DNA of 64,000 bases from Bradyrhizobium semiaridum (GTDB taxonomy: Bacteria > Pseudomonadota > Alphaproteobacteria > Rhizobiales > Xanthobacteraceae), in assembly GCF_020329505.1 (NCBI RefSeq), contig NZ_JAGKJJ010000010.1:62001-126000 (forward strand). Direction: 5' to 3'. The notes under the pieces were generated by a model that did not search any database, was not told the origin of the DNA, and saw only the letters and a list, made by a program, of their open reading frames with translations. The translations under genes were made by a program, and so were the position numbers. Positions 25,013 through 34,001 of this stretch are shown piece after piece (within the stretch, counting starts at the first letter, position 1; every line of letters begins with the position of its first letter).

Positions 25013-25741
25013 ATGTGGGGTGTCGAAGGGTTGCGCAAGGCGACTGCCGGAAAGCGCGTTGGAACGATACTTGCGGACCCGCCGTGGCGCTTCCATAACA
25101 ACACAGGGAAAGTCGCGCCGGAACACTCAAGGCTGAGGCGCTATGAAACGCTATCCGTGGACGATATAGCGAGCCTTGGAGTCCAAGAGATCGTGGATGA
25201 CGTTGCTCATCTTTATCTTTGGGTGCCCAACGCGATGTTGCCTGATGGCCTGACGGTCCTTAACCAATGGGGATTTACCTACAAGTCGAATATCATCTGG
25301 CACAAGATTCGGCAGGACGGAGGTCCTGACGGAAGAGGCGTAGGATTTTATTTTAGGAATGTAACCGAGGTGCTGCTTTTTGGGATACGCGGCAAGAGCG
25401 CAAGAACTTTGCCACCAGCTAGAAGCCAAGTTAATTTCATTGCAACGAGAAAAAGAGAGCACTCTCGGAAGCCGGATGAACAGTATGAGCTGATCGAGAA
25501 GTGTAGTGGTGGTCCGTTCTTGGAGCTGTTTGCAAGAGGGACACGCGCAAATTGGATCGTGTGGGGCAATCAGGCAAACGAAGCGTATGTCCCCTCGTGG
25601 CCAACATATGCAAACCATTCGAGGTCAACCGAAGTAGCTACCTCTTCTTCCATCCGCCCCGCTTCCCCGGCGCGCCACCGCTGCTCCGCGGTGACGGGCC
25701 GAACTCCGGCCCCGACTGCCTTGAGTCCGTCGGCTGGATGA
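25013..25741 (+). CDS. MT-A70 family adenine methyltransferase
   Basis: 242-residue methyltransferase that would add a methyl group to adenine N6 using SAM. The catalytic DPPW is at residues 22-25; the fold continues with [33 protein letters not shown] and the [13 protein letters not shown] segment [19 protein letters not shown], ending the recognisable domain at VWGNQANE. The last ~37 residues read through into the antisense of the uvrB 3' end (104-nt overlap) and have no family character, so the original C terminus was probably altered at the insertion junction. AAGGAAAGGG lies before ATG 25013. Operon with the DGQHR gene. Confidence 0.9.
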   Translation: MWGVEGLRKATAGKRVGTILADPPWRFHNNTGKVAPEHSRLRRYETLSVDDIASLGVQEIVDDVAHLYLWVPNAMLPDGLTVLNQWGFTYKSNIIWHKIRQDGGPDGRGVGFYFRNVTEVLLFGIRGKSARTLPPARSQVNFIATRKREHSRKPDEQYELIEKCSGGPFLELFARGTRANWIVWGNQANEAYVPSWPTYANHSRSTEVATSSSIRPASPARHRCSAVTGRTPAPTALSPSAG

Positions 25742-28550
25742 TGCGGCTGTTGCCGCCGAACGGCTTTGCCGGCAGCGCGCCGCTCGGGCGGAACGGCAGC
25801 GACTCCGGGCCGTGCATTTCGTCGAGGTCGGGCTTGTGGACGCGGGAGCCGGACTTGCCGCCGCGGCCGGCCTTGAGCGAGGTTTGCGCGGCCTTGTTCT
25901 TCAGGGCGCTGACCGGCAGGTTGGCGGCGTCGCCGTACTTTCTTGTGCCGGCATAGGCGCCGGCCTGCTTCTGCACGTGGCGCTGTTTTGCGGTGGGATC
26001 GTCGACCACGGCCATTTCGGTGGCGCGCAGGCGCTTGACCTCGTCGCGGAGGCGGGCGGCTTCCTCGAAGTTCAGGTCGGCGGCGGCCTCGCGCATGCGG
26101 GTTTCGAGGTCGCTCAGCACGGCCTCGAAATTGTGGCCGATCGAGATCACGTCGTCGGCCATGCCGCCGTCGCCGATCTCGACCAGCACGTGGTCGCGCT
26201 CATAGACCGAGTTGAGGATGTCGCCGATCGACTTCTTGACGCTCTCCGGCGTGATGCCGTTGGCCTCGTTGTACTCGACCTGCTTCTCGCGGCGGCGGTT
26301 GGTCTCGGCGATGGCGCGCTCCATCGAGCCGGTCATGCTGTCGGCATAGAGGATCACCTTGCCGTCGACATTGCGCGCGGCCCGGCCGATGGTCTGGATC
26401 AGCGACGTTTCACTGCGCAAAAAACCTTCCTTGTCGGCGTCGAGGATCGCGACCAGCGCGCATTCGGGAATGTCGAGGCCCTCGCGCAACAGGTTGATGC
26501 CGACCAGCGCGTCGAATGCGCCGAGGCGAAGATCGCGGATGATCTCGATGCGCTCGATGGTGTCGATATCGCTGTGCATGTAGCGCACGCGGATGCCCTG
26601 CTCGTGCAGGTATTCGGTGAGATCCTCGGCCATCCGCTTGGTCAGCACCGTGATCAGCGAGCGATAGCCGGCCGCCGCCGTCGCGCGCACCTCGCCGACG
26701 AGGTCGTCGACCTGGGTGCGGGCCGGGCGGATGTCGACCGGCGGGTCGATCAGGCCGGTCGGGCGGATCACCTGCTCGACGAACACGCCGCCACTTTCGT
26801 TAAGCTCCCAGCCGCTGGGCGTCGCCGATACCGCGATGGTCTGCGGCCGCATCATGTCCCATTCCTCGAAGCGGAGCGGGCGGTTGTCCATGCAGGAGGG
26901 CAGGCGGAAGCCGTATTCGGCCAGCGTCGCCTTGCGGCGGAAGTCGCCGCGGAACATGGCGCCGATCTGCGGGATGGTGACGTGGCTCTCGTCGGCGAAG
27001 ATCAGCGCATTGTCGGGCACGTATTCGAACAGCGTCGGCGGCGGCTCGCCGGGGCGGCGCCCGGTGAGGTAGCGCGAATAATTCTCGATGCCGGCGCAGC
27101 TCCCCGTCGCCTCCATCATCTCGAGGTCGAAGGTGGTGCGCTGCTCCAGCCGCTGCGCTTCCAACAGGCGGCCCTGGTCGTTGAGCTGGTCGAGCCGCAG
27201 CTTCAGCTCCGACTTGATCGACTTGATCGCCTGCACCAGCGTCGGGCGCGGCGTCACGTAGTGCGAGTTGGCGTAGATCTTGATGAATTCGAGCTCGTCC
27301 TGCTTGTGGCCGGTGAGCGGATCGAACTCCTCGATATTCTCCACGGTGTCGCCGAACAGGTTCACGCGCCAGGCGCGGTCCTCATAGTGCGCCGGGAAGA
27401 TGTCGATGACGTCGCCGCGGACGCGGAAGGTGCCGCGGGTGAACTCGGCCTGGGTGCGTTTGTATTGCAGCGCGACGAGGTCGGCGATCAGCTGGCGCTG
27501 GTCGATGCGCTCGCCCTTCTTCAGCGCGAAGGTCATCGCGGTGTAGGTCTCGACCGAGCCGATACCGTAGATGCAGGACACCGAGGCGACGATGATGACG
27601 TCGTCGCGCTCCAGCAGCGCGCGCGTCGCCGAGTGGCGCATGCGGTCGATCTGCTCGTTGATCGAGGAATCCTTCTCGATGTAGGTGTCGGTCCGCGGCA
27701 CGTAGGCTTCGGGCTGGTAGTAGTCGTAATAGCTGACGAAGTACTCGACGGCGTTGTCGGGGAAGAAGTTCTTGAACTCGCCGTAGAGCTGCGCGGCCAG
27801 CGTCTTGTTCGGCGCCAGGATCAGCGCCGGGCGCTGCGTCGCCTCGATCACTTTCGCCATGGTGTAGGTCTTGCCCGAGCCGGTGACGCCGAGCAGCACC
27901 TGGGTGCGATCGTTGCGGTCGATGCCCTCGACCAGCTCCGCGATCGCGGTCGGCTGGTCGCCCTTCGGCTGGTAGTCGGACTTGATCTCGAAGCGCACGC
28001 CGCCTTCGGACTTTTCCGGGCGCGGCGGCCGGTGCGGGGTCCACACCCGCATCGAGCCGTCGTCCTTGCGGAACTCGGGGCGGCCGTCGCGGATCAGATT
28101 TTCCAGCGCGTCGGCGGTCGCCTTGACGCCGAGCGCTTCCATCTTGTTGCGCGGCGGCCGCGCCAGCGCCTCGTCGTCATCCTCGGCGGTCGGCAGCCCG
28201 AGCTGCCGCGCCAGTTCCGGATCGAGCGTCGGGACGGTGGCCGAAGTGCCGTAATTGGCCTGCGGCGCTTCCTCGAGTCCCGCGGTATCGCGACGGGCGA
28301 CAACCTCGCTGGTTTCGCGCGTCGAGGCGCGGGCGCGATGCGCGGCGGCTTCGCCGCCGGCGCGGCGGTCCCAGGAATTGTCCGGCGGCGGCTGCAAGCC
28401 GGTGCCGGATCCCATGCCGGCATCGCCGCGATTGATCGCGGGGTTGAGCAGCTCGGCGAGCGCCGGACCGATCGGCAGCACGTCGGGCCGGTGCGCTTTC
28501 GACTTGGGGGTTTTGCCGGGCTTTTTGGGGGTCTTCGGAGTCTTCGCCAT
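25638..28550 (-). CDS. uvrB: Excinuclease ABC subunit B
   Basis: 970-residue UvrB, the damage-verification helicase of nucleotide excision repair, working with UvrA and UvrC. Walker A GVTGSGKT (221-228), the beta-hairpin [20 protein letters not shown] that locks onto damage, helicase motif DESHVT, and a C-terminal UVR segment ([15 protein letters not shown]) that binds UvrC. The recognisable core begins near [14 protein letters not shown] (~187), so about 185 residues of Lys/Pro/Arg-rich extension precede it, plus a C-terminal basic tail (RGGWKKR). E. coli UvrB has 673 residues. Its 3' end overlaps the convergent MT-A70 gene of the inserted island by 104 nt. Confidence 0.97.
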   Translation of the reverse strand: MAKTPKTPKKPGKTPKSKAHRPDVLPIGPALAELLNPAINRGDAGMGSGTGLQPPPDNSWDRRAGGEAAAHRARASTRETSEVVARRDTAGLEEAPQANYGTSATVPTLDPELARQLGLPTAEDDDEALARPPRNKMEALGVKATADALENLIRDGRPEFRKDDGSMRVWTPHRPPRPEKSEGGVRFEIKSDYQPKGDQPTAIAELVEGIDRNDRTQVLLGVTGSGKTYTMAKVIEATQRPALILAPNKTLAAQLYGEFKNFFPDNAVEYFVSYYDYYQPEAYVPRTDTYIEKDSSINEQIDRMRHSATRALLERDDVIIVASVSCIYGIGSVETYTAMTFALKKGERIDQRQLIADLVALQYKRTQAEFTRGTFRVRGDVIDIFPAHYEDRAWRVNLFGDTVENIEEFDPLTGHKQDELEFIKIYANSHYVTPRPTLVQAIKSIKSELKLRLDQLNDQGRLLEAQRLEQRTTFDLEMMEATGSCAGIENYSRYLTGRRPGEPPPTLFEYVPDNALIFADESHVTIPQIGAMFRGDFRRKATLAEYGFRLPSCMDNRPLRFEEWDMMRPQTIAVSATPSGWELNESGGVFVEQVIRPTGLIDPPVDIRPARTQVDDLVGEVRATAAAGYRSLITVLTKRMAEDLTEYLHEQGIRVRYMHSDIDTIERIEIIRDLRLGAFDALVGINLLREGLDIPECALVAILDADKEGFLRSETSLIQTIGRAARNVDGKVILYADSMTGSMERAIAETNRRREKQVEYNEANGITPESVKKSIGDILNSVYERDHVLVEIGDGGMADDVISIGHNFEAVLSDLETRMREAAADLNFEEAARLRDEVKRLRATEMAVVDDPTAKQRHVQKQAGAYAGTRKYGDAANLPVSALKNKAAQTSLKAGRGGKSGSRVHKPDLDEMHGPESLPFRPSGALPAKPFGGNSRIIQPTDSRQSGPEFGPSPRSSGGAPGKRGGWKKR

Positions 28551-28652
28551 GGCCGGAATATGGGACGAGTCCGGCAGCGAGAAAAGGGCAAAGGGCGCGC
28601 GGACTTAGCCCGCGCTTTGCTGTCAGCAGATGTCAGTGGATTTGGCCGCGCC

Positions 28653-28844
28653 TTACGCGCGCGGCTTGTCGACGATATCCATGTGGATCCCGCCGCAGCC
28701 GACGCAGCGCATGGTCCAGTATTCGGCGGCGCGGCCGGGGATGACGCGCAGCAAAGCCAGTTCCGACGCACAGTCCGGGCAGGCGGTTTTCACTTGGGGC
28801 GGCCAGACCGGATCGGGTTCGCATTGCGGGACGACGGCGACCAT
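28653..28844 (-). CDS. Small zinc-ribbon-like protein
   Basis: 63 residues with two CxxC pairs (CPDC, CVGC) about 30 apart, the pattern of a zinc ribbon; no other motif. ATG 28844 is the only sensible start, without a strong ribosome-binding site. The frame is open further upstream but without coding character. Function unknown. Confidence 0.5.
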   Translation of the reverse strand: MVAVVPQCEPDPVWPPQVKTACPDCASELALLRVIPGRAAEYWTMRCVGCGGIHMDIVDKPRA

Positions 28845-28855
28845 GGCGTTGCCCG

Positions 28856-29086
28856 TCACGTTGACGCTGACGGCATTGTCATACCATACCGCTGCTGGAG
28901 CCGGTCGATAGTCTTCGTCGCGTCGCTGATCGCTGCATCCCGATCGGACCACGCAAAGCCGATGTCGAGCGTTGGAAACGGCATGCCATCGATGACGACC
29001 GGCTCTTGATCGATCCGTTGAATCCTGGCGTGCCATTGACCCTTCCCCACTTCGAACGACTTGATTTCAAAACCGCTGTAGATCAT
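28856..29086 (-). CDS. Conserved small protein of unknown function
   Basis: 76 residues, opening MIYSGFEIKSFEVGKGQWHA and continuing with a beta-strand-rich stretch and a C-terminal helix (AAISDATKTIDRLQQRYG). I choose ATG 29086 because GAGGTC lies 5 nt upstream; an ATG at 29152 would add 22 less convincing residues. It stops 11 nt before the zinc-ribbon gene, so the two are probably one transcript. Family not recognised. Confidence 0.6.
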   Translation of the reverse strand: MIYSGFEIKSFEVGKGQWHARIQRIDQEPVVIDGMPFPTLDIGFAWSDRDAAISDATKTIDRLQQRYGMTMPSAST

Positions 29087-29214
29087 CACGACCTCGCATC
29101 GCCCCGCGCCATCGAACCATGCGGGCGCGACGGCAAATGTGATCGAGATCACAAGCTGTCAGGTTTATTTTGCGCGCAGTAGGAAACCGGACAGAAGAGC
29201 GGTAACGCGTTGCG

Positions 29215-30120
29215 TCAACCGACGCCGCGAGCGCTCTTGCGCGGGGCTGCGGGTTCGGCGGCGGCGCGGACGATCCAGCGGCGGAACGCGGCGAAGTCGC
29301 GCTGGTCGGCGTGGAAGCGGCGGTAGACGAGGTACCAGCGCATCCCCTTGGGTACGCTCAGCGCGAACGGTGCCACCAGCCGGCCAGCGGCGAGGTCGTC
29401 ATCGATATAGGGCCGGATGCCCATCGCGATGCCGAGCCCGTCGCTAGCTGCCTGCAGCGCCTGGCCGTAGAACTGGAACTCGGGCCCGCGCGCACTCAGC
29501 CGCGGCACACCGGCGGCCTTCAGCCAGGACGGCCAGTCGTCGGGCGAATGCGCGACCCGGATCAGGCTCGGGCCCTTGAGGTCGGCCGGGCGCTTCAGCG
29601 TGTTGGCGAGCCGCGCAGTGCAGACCGGCAAGAGGTCGGCGGCGAACAGCGGCTCGGCGACGAAGCCCGGCCATTCGCCGTCGCCGAGCTTGATGCCGCA
29701 GCTCCAGTCGTCGCCGAACGGCGCCGCGATCCCGCCGGTGGTGATCCGCACCTCGATGTCGGGCTCGGCTTTGCGGAATTCGGCAAGGTGCGGGATCATC
29801 CATTTCATCGCAAACGTCGGACCGACGCCGACGGTGAGCACGCGCGTGCTCGCCGACGCCGTGACCTGCGCGGTGAGGCTGGCCAGCGCGTCGAAGATCG
29901 GCGTCAGCCCGCTCTGATAGGCGCGGCCGGCCGCCGTGGTGACCAACCGGTTGGCCTTGCGCTCGAACAGCGCGACGCCGAGCCGCTCTTCCAGCAGATG
30001 CACCATCCGGCTGATCGCGGCGGCCGAGACGTTGAGCTCGCTGCCGGCGGCGGCAAAGCTGCCGGTCCGCGCCGCCGCCTCGAATGCCTTGATGCCGTTG
30101 AGAAAGAGCAGCCGCCGCAA
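29215..30120 (-). CDS. LysR-family transcriptional regulator (GcvA-like)
   Basis: 301-residue LysR regulator. The N-terminal winged helix-turn-helix reads FLNGIKAFEAAARTGSFAAA through SELNVSAAAISRMVHLLEER, followed by a substrate-binding domain with GVGPTFAMKWMIPHLAEF. Layout and the phrase LFERKANRLVTTAAGRAY place it with GcvA-like members. The best start is TTG 30120, which follows GAGGG by 7 nt; no ATG or GTG lies in a suitable place. It is transcribed away from the TauE/SafE gene, whose expression it may control across the repeat-bearing gap. Confidence 0.85.
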   Translation of the reverse strand: MRRLLFLNGIKAFEAAARTGSFAAAGSELNVSAAAISRMVHLLEERLGVALFERKANRLVTTAAGRAYQSGLTPIFDALASLTAQVTASASTRVLTVGVGPTFAMKWMIPHLAEFRKAEPDIEVRITTGGIAAPFGDDWSCGIKLGDGEWPGFVAEPLFAADLLPVCTARLANTLKRPADLKGPSLIRVAHSPDDWPSWLKAAGVPRLSARGPEFQFYGQALQAASDGLGIAMGIRPYIDDDLAAGRLVAPFALSVPKGMRWYLVYRRFHADQRDFAAFRRWIVRAAAEPAAPRKSARGVG

Positions 30121-30226
30121 ATCGTGACCCTCAGGAAAGCTGATGCAAGGGCAAGATAACTCAGTTTGCGGGAATGCGCCAAGCGGCGCAGAAGGATGAT
30201 CATAGTAGCAAGCGCACGGTTTCCTT

Positions 30227-30373
30227 GCCTCTCCCCGCGTGCGGGAGAGGCCGGATCGCATCGCAAGATGCGCTCCGGGTGAGGGGGAGCCTCCGCGAGT
30301 CCATCTGCAACCTCCCTCGGAGAGGCTCCCCCTCACCCCGACCCTCTCCCCGCAAGCGGGGAGAGGGAGGGAC
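30227..30373. repeat. Family A repeats in the LysR/TauE gap
   Basis: GCCTCTCCCCGCGTGCGGGAGAGGCC and, further on, GAGGCTCCCCCTCACCCC with CTCTCCCCGCAAGCGGGGAG form two hairpins in the 278-nt gap between the divergent LysR and TauE genes. Confidence 0.75.
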
Positions 30374-30398
30374 GCGCCGGCGCCGCCGGAGATGTCAG

Positions 30399-31160
30399 AT
30401 GAGCCCGTTACTGATCGCAGCGCTCGGTGCCCTGATGGTCGCGACCGCGTTCCTGTCGGGGCTGTTCGGCATGGCCGGCGGGCTGATCCTGATCGGCGTG
30501 CTGCTGGCGATCCTGCCGCTGCCCTCGGCGATGGTGCTGCACGCGATCACCCAGATGGCCTCCAACGGCTGGCGCGCCTTTCTATGGCGGGCGCATATCA
30601 GGTGGCGGCCGGTCGCAGTCTACCTGATCGGCTGCGCGCTGGCGCTCGGCCTGTGGTCGATCACCCGCTACGTGCCGGACAAGCCGGTGGCGCTGCTGTT
30701 GCTCGGCGTCACGCCGTTCATGGCGCGGCTGATGCCGAAGAGCATCAAGCCGAATCCCGACAGCGTCTGGCAGGGCGCATTCTACGGCTCGGTGTGCATG
30801 GGGCTGATGCTGATGACCGGCGTCTCCGGGCCGTTGATGGATACGTTCTTCCTCGGCGGCAATTACGGCCGGCGCGAGACGGTGGCGACCAAGGCGACCT
30901 GCCAGGTCGCGAGCCATCTCACAAAGCTGATCTATTTCGGCGGCATCATCGACCAGGCGGCCTCGCTCGACCCGGTGGTGGCGGCGGTCGCGGTCGCGGC
31001 ATCGATGCTCGGCACCTCGCTGGCGCGCAAGATCCTGGAGGCGATGAGCGACCAGCAGTTCCGCACCTGGGCCAACCGGCTGATCACGACGGTGGCGAGC
31101 TATTACATCATCTATGGTGGCTGGCTGATGTTCGCGGGCGACGCCGCGGTCGCGAAGTGA
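30399..31160 (+). CDS. Sulfite exporter TauE/SafE family protein
   Basis: 253-residue integral membrane protein of the TauE/SafE family with 7-8 predicted helices. The signature GLFGMAGGLILIGVLL loop near the N terminus and the internal repeat-like second half (TGVSGPLMDTFFLGG) are typical. Members export sulfite, sulfoacetate or other organic anions, but the substrate here is undetermined. GGAG is 8 nt before ATG 30399. Divergent from a LysR gene and followed closely by a small gene at 31186. Confidence 0.88.
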   Translation: MSPLLIAALGALMVATAFLSGLFGMAGGLILIGVLLAILPLPSAMVLHAITQMASNGWRAFLWRAHIRWRPVAVYLIGCALALGLWSITRYVPDKPVALLLLGVTPFMARLMPKSIKPNPDSVWQGAFYGSVCMGLMLMTGVSGPLMDTFFLGGNYGRRETVATKATCQVASHLTKLIYFGGIIDQAASLDPVVAAVAVAASMLGTSLARKILEAMSDQQFRTWANRLITTVASYYIIYGGWLMFAGDAAVAK

Positions 31161-31185
31161 ACTGCGATCGCACAAGGAGGACGGC

Positions 31186-31419
31186 ATGGCGGAGACCCCT
31201 GATGCCCTGGTGCTCGATCTCGTCGAATGGATCGCGCGCGAGCCGCGGCCCTATGCCGAGGTGCTCGAGGTCTGGCGCACCTCGTGCCCGCGGCTGACGA
31301 TCTGGGAAGACGCCGTCGACCGCGGCTACGTCGCGCGCCGCCCCTCGGTCGAGGGCATGCGGGTGACGGTGACGGAAAGCGGCGAGACGTTCCTGCGCGC
31401 GCATGGGCGGATGCAATGA
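31186..31419 (+). CDS. Small conserved protein (winged-helix-like)
   Basis: 77 residues, starting with an AGGAGG site 7 nt upstream. The pattern of helix, helix and a hairpin (ALVLDLVEWIAREPRPYAEV, then RGYVARRPSVEGMRVTVTES) suggests a small winged-helix fold; no family is recognised. It lies 25 nt after the TauE stop, probably in the same transcript. Confidence 0.65.
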   Translation: MAETPDALVLDLVEWIAREPRPYAEVLEVWRTSCPRLTIWEDAVDRGYVARRPSVEGMRVTVTESGETFLRAHGRMQ

Positions 31420-31589
31420 GCTGAGGCCATCGCGCCGGAGGCTCGCTCGCGGCGATGCGCAGCTTGCGCATCACATTCGCGCGCGGTGCAATGCCCGCGC
31501 ATTGACTTGGCCGCGCGGTTGCGCCCAAACCCATGCATTCGCATCTTTCTCCCGTGATGCCTGAAATCCCCCAAACGCAGGATCGCCCC

Positions 31590-32297
31590 ATGATCGACCT
31601 CCATTACTGGTCCACGCCGAACGGTCACAAGATCACGATGTTTCTCGAGGAGACCGCGCTGGAGTACAGGATTTTCCCGGTGAACATCGGCAAGGGCGAT
31701 CAGTTCAAGCCGGAGTTTCTCGCGGTCGCGCCGAACAACCGGATTCCCGCCATCGTCGATCACGCGCCGAACGGCGGCGGCAAGCCGGTCTCGATCTTCG
31801 AGTCCGGCGCGATCCTGCTTTATCTCGCCGAGAAGACGGGCAAGTTCCTGCCCGCTGATCTGCACGGCCGCTATGACGCGATCCAGTGGACGTTCTGGCA
31901 GATGGGTGGGCTCGGCCCGATGGCCGGCCAGAACCACCACTTCCGCAACTACGCGGTCGAGAAGCTGCCTTACGCGATCGACCGCTACGTCAACGAGACC
32001 AACCGCCTCTACGGCGTGCTCAACAAGCGCCTCGCCGATCGCGAGTTCATCGCCGGCGACTATTCGATCGCCGACATGGCGAGCTATCCCTGGGTCGTGC
32101 CCTACAAGAACCAGGGCCAGGACATCGAGGACTTCCCGCATCTGAAGCGCTGGCTGGAGACCATCGGCAAGCGTCCGGCGACCGAGCGGGCCTACGCCAA
32201 GGCGAAAGAGGTCAACCCGAATTTCGGCCAGCCCGCGATCCGCACCGAGGAGGAACGCAAGCTGCTGTTCGGCCAGACCGCGGCGGTGGTGCGGTAG
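31590..32297 (+). CDS. Glutathione S-transferase, YghU/YfcG-type
   Basis: 235-residue GST of the nu (YghU/YfcG) class, which reduces disulfides or peroxides with glutathione. The N-terminal thioredoxin-like domain starts IDLHYWSTPNGHKITMFLEE with Thr9/Asn11 in the glutathione site, then VAPNNRIPAIVD and the SIFESGAILLYLAEK loop; the all-helical C domain has QMGGLGPMAGQNHHF. Several in-frame ATGs exist upstream (31533); 31590 matches the family. Soluble and cytoplasmic. No close partner. Confidence 0.88.
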   Translation: MIDLHYWSTPNGHKITMFLEETALEYRIFPVNIGKGDQFKPEFLAVAPNNRIPAIVDHAPNGGGKPVSIFESGAILLYLAEKTGKFLPADLHGRYDAIQWTFWQMGGLGPMAGQNHHFRNYAVEKLPYAIDRYVNETNRLYGVLNKRLADREFIAGDYSIADMASYPWVVPYKNQGQDIEDFPHLKRWLETIGKRPATERAYAKAKEVNPNFGQPAIRTEEERKLLFGQTAAVVR

Positions 32298-32317
32298 GGC
32301 GCGTCTTTCTCTCTACT

Positions 32318-32402
32318 CGTCATGGCCGGGCTTGACCCGGCCATCCACGTTTTTTGAGCACGAGAAGTCGTGGATGCCCGGGTCAAGCCCGGGCATGACG
32401 AA
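32318..32402. repeat. Inverted repeat, family D
   Basis: CGTCATGGCCGGGCTTGACC ... CATCCACG is answered by CGTGGATG ... GGTCAAGCCCGGGCATGACG. It fills the space between the convergent GST and enoyl-CoA hydratase genes and can act as a bidirectional terminator. Confidence 0.75.
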
Positions 32403-32416
32403 CCGATACAGCGCGC

Positions 32417-33208
32417 TCACGCCCCCACATACTTCGCTGGCCGCCGCTCCTTCCATGCCGCGAGCCCCTCGGCAAGATCGCGGCTTCCCACCAGCGCGGC
32501 GAACTGCTCGCTCTCGACCAGCAGCCCTTCGGCGATCGGCATGTTGAGCCCACGCGTCACCGCGGTGATCGTGCTGCCGACCGATCCCGACGAATGCCTG
32601 ATGATGCGGCCGGCGAGCTCGCGGGCGGCCTGAAGCAACTGATCGTGCGGCACCACGCGGTTGACGAGCCCGATGTCGCGGGCGTGCTCCGGCGAAAACG
32701 GATCGCCGGTCAGCAGCAGCTCCAGTCCGCGCTTGCGTCCGGCCAGCCGCGGCAGGCGCTGCGTGCCGCCGAAGGTCGGCGGCATGCCGAGCTTGATCTC
32801 GGGCTTTGCGAACAGCGCGCGGTCGCTGGCGACGGCGAGATGCACGGCCTCGATGATCTCGCAGCCGCCGCCGAACGCGATCCCGTTGACCGCGGCAATA
32901 ACCGGCTTTTTGAACGCCTCGAGCCGTGCGGTCATTGTCTGTCCGCGGCGGACGAAGTCACGCACCGCGACAGCGGCGCCCTGTTCGACGCTGTCAGAGA
33001 ATTCATGGATGTCGGCGCCGGCGGAGAAGGCGCGCTCGCCCGCGCCGGTCAGGACCACGGCGCGGACGCCGGCGTCGCCCTCGATACGGTCGAGCGCCGC
33101 CATCAGACGGTCGATCAGGCCGTAGCTGAGCGCATTCAGCCGCTCCGGGCGGTTCAGCGTGATCAGGGCGATGCCGTCGTCGACGGCGAGCAGGATGGGT
33201 TCGGTCAT
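32417..33208 (-). CDS. Enoyl-CoA hydratase/isomerase
   Basis: 263-residue crotonase-fold enzyme hydrating a 2-enoyl-CoA in fatty-acid or related acyl-CoA breakdown. The oxyanion-hole segments SAGADI (62-67) and GGGCE (113-117) are present with both expected catalytic glutamates, Glu117 and Glu137 (AKPEI). MPPTFGGTQRLPRL is characteristic. ATG 33208 gives the normal size. It is divergent from a TetR gene with a palindrome between them, so repression by that regulator is likely. Confidence 0.9.
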   Translation of the reverse strand: MTEPILLAVDDGIALITLNRPERLNALSYGLIDRLMAALDRIEGDAGVRAVVLTGAGERAFSAGADIHEFSDSVEQGAAVAVRDFVRRGQTMTARLEAFKKPVIAAVNGIAFGGGCEIIEAVHLAVASDRALFAKPEIKLGMPPTFGGTQRLPRLAGRKRGLELLLTGDPFSPEHARDIGLVNRVVPHDQLLQAARELAGRIIRHSSGSVGSTITAVTRGLNMPIAEGLLVESEQFAALVGSRDLAEGLAAWKERRPAKYVGA

Positions 33209-33266
33209 GATGCGGTCTCCGGCATTGGCGTGTGTCGGAGGCGAATGTAGGGGCAGCCGCGATTTG

Positions 33267-33290
33267 TGTATATTCACTGGTTAGTATACA
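33267..33290. promoter_or_regulatory. Palindromic operator between the hydratase and tetR genes
   Basis: TGTATA-N12-TATACA, perfect 6-bp arms in AT-rich sequence, centred at 33278/33279. It ends 9 nt before the TetR start and lies 59 nt from the hydratase start. Probable TetR binding site, serving both promoters. Confidence 0.6.
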
Positions 33291-33298
33291 TACGCGGC

Positions 33299-33895
33299 AT
33301 GCCAAGACCGTCCGAGCCCACGCGCGAGCGCATCATCCAGGCGGCAAGCGCGCTGTTCTACAACGAAGGCATCCGCCGCGTCAGCGTCGACGAGGTCGCC
33401 GCCAAGGCCGGCCTCACCAAGCGGACGCTGTACTATCACTTCCGCAGCAAGGACGACCTCGTCGCGGCCTATCTCGCCGCGCGCGACCAGCCCAATCTCG
33501 CGGTGTTCCGGAAATGGTTCGACGAGACCGAAGGCGGCGTGCCGGTCAAGATCGAGGCGATCTTCCGCAACCTCGCGCGTTCGGCGCGGCATCCGAAGTG
33601 GAAGGGCTGCGGTTTCCTGCGCACCTCGGCCGAGCTCGCCAACATGCCCGGCCATCCCGCGATCAGGATCGGTGCCGCGCACAAGAAGAAGTTCGAGGAC
33701 TGGCTGCGTGCGACTTTCGCGGCGGAGGGCATCGCCGATCCGCTGCAACTGGCGCGCCAGATCCTGCTGCTGCTCGACGGCTCGTTCGCCGTCGTCCTGC
33801 TGCACCGCGACGCCAGCTACATGGAAACGGCCGGCGAGGCCGCGCGCTCGCTGATCGAGATGGCGCTGGTGGGGCGGCGAGGGAGGCGGTGTTAG
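33299..33895 (+). CDS. TetR/AcrR-family transcriptional regulator
   Basis: 198-residue TetR regulator with the N-terminal helix-turn-helix region (TRERIIQAASALFYNEGIRR, then VDEVAAKAGLTKRTLYYHFR) and a C-terminal ligand domain containing the WKGCGFLRTSAELAN segment. It probably binds the palindrome just upstream and represses itself and the divergent enoyl-CoA hydratase, with an acyl-CoA or related molecule as ligand (inference). ATG 33299 is the best start. Confidence 0.88.
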   Translation: MPRPSEPTRERIIQAASALFYNEGIRRVSVDEVAAKAGLTKRTLYYHFRSKDDLVAAYLAARDQPNLAVFRKWFDETEGGVPVKIEAIFRNLARSARHPKWKGCGFLRTSAELANMPGHPAIRIGAAHKKKFEDWLRATFAAEGIADPLQLARQILLLLDGSFAVVLLHRDASYMETAGEAARSLIEMALVGRRGRRC

Positions 33896-33915
33896 AGGCG
33901 CAAGAGGCCATCTAG

Positions 33916-34001
33916 CGTCATTGCGAGCGAAGCGAAGCAATCCATTTCTCCGCTTGCGGAGGGTATGAATTGCTTCGTCGCTTCGCTCCTCGCATGACGG
34001 C
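33916..34001. repeat. Inverted repeat, family B (CGTCATTGCGAGCGAAGCG)
   Basis: CGTCATTGCGAGCGAAGCGA AGCAATCC at left, GAATTGCTTCGTCGCTTCG ... CATGACGG at right, with CTCCGCTTGCGGAG in the loop. It separates the convergent TetR and HAD genes. A diverged copy lies near 21151-21231. Confidence 0.8.

Noticed and set aside
22612..25741. Complete Dnd phosphorothioation system
   Set aside because: Only a DndB-like protein is present; no dndA, C, D or E genes and no sulfur-transfer motif were found.
25812..29009. 1065-codon open frame on the plus strand, antisense to uvrB
   Set aside because: It is the GC-rich shadow of uvrB, whose motifs are complete on the other strand; its residues are Asp/Arg/Val/Ala-biased and it has no domain.
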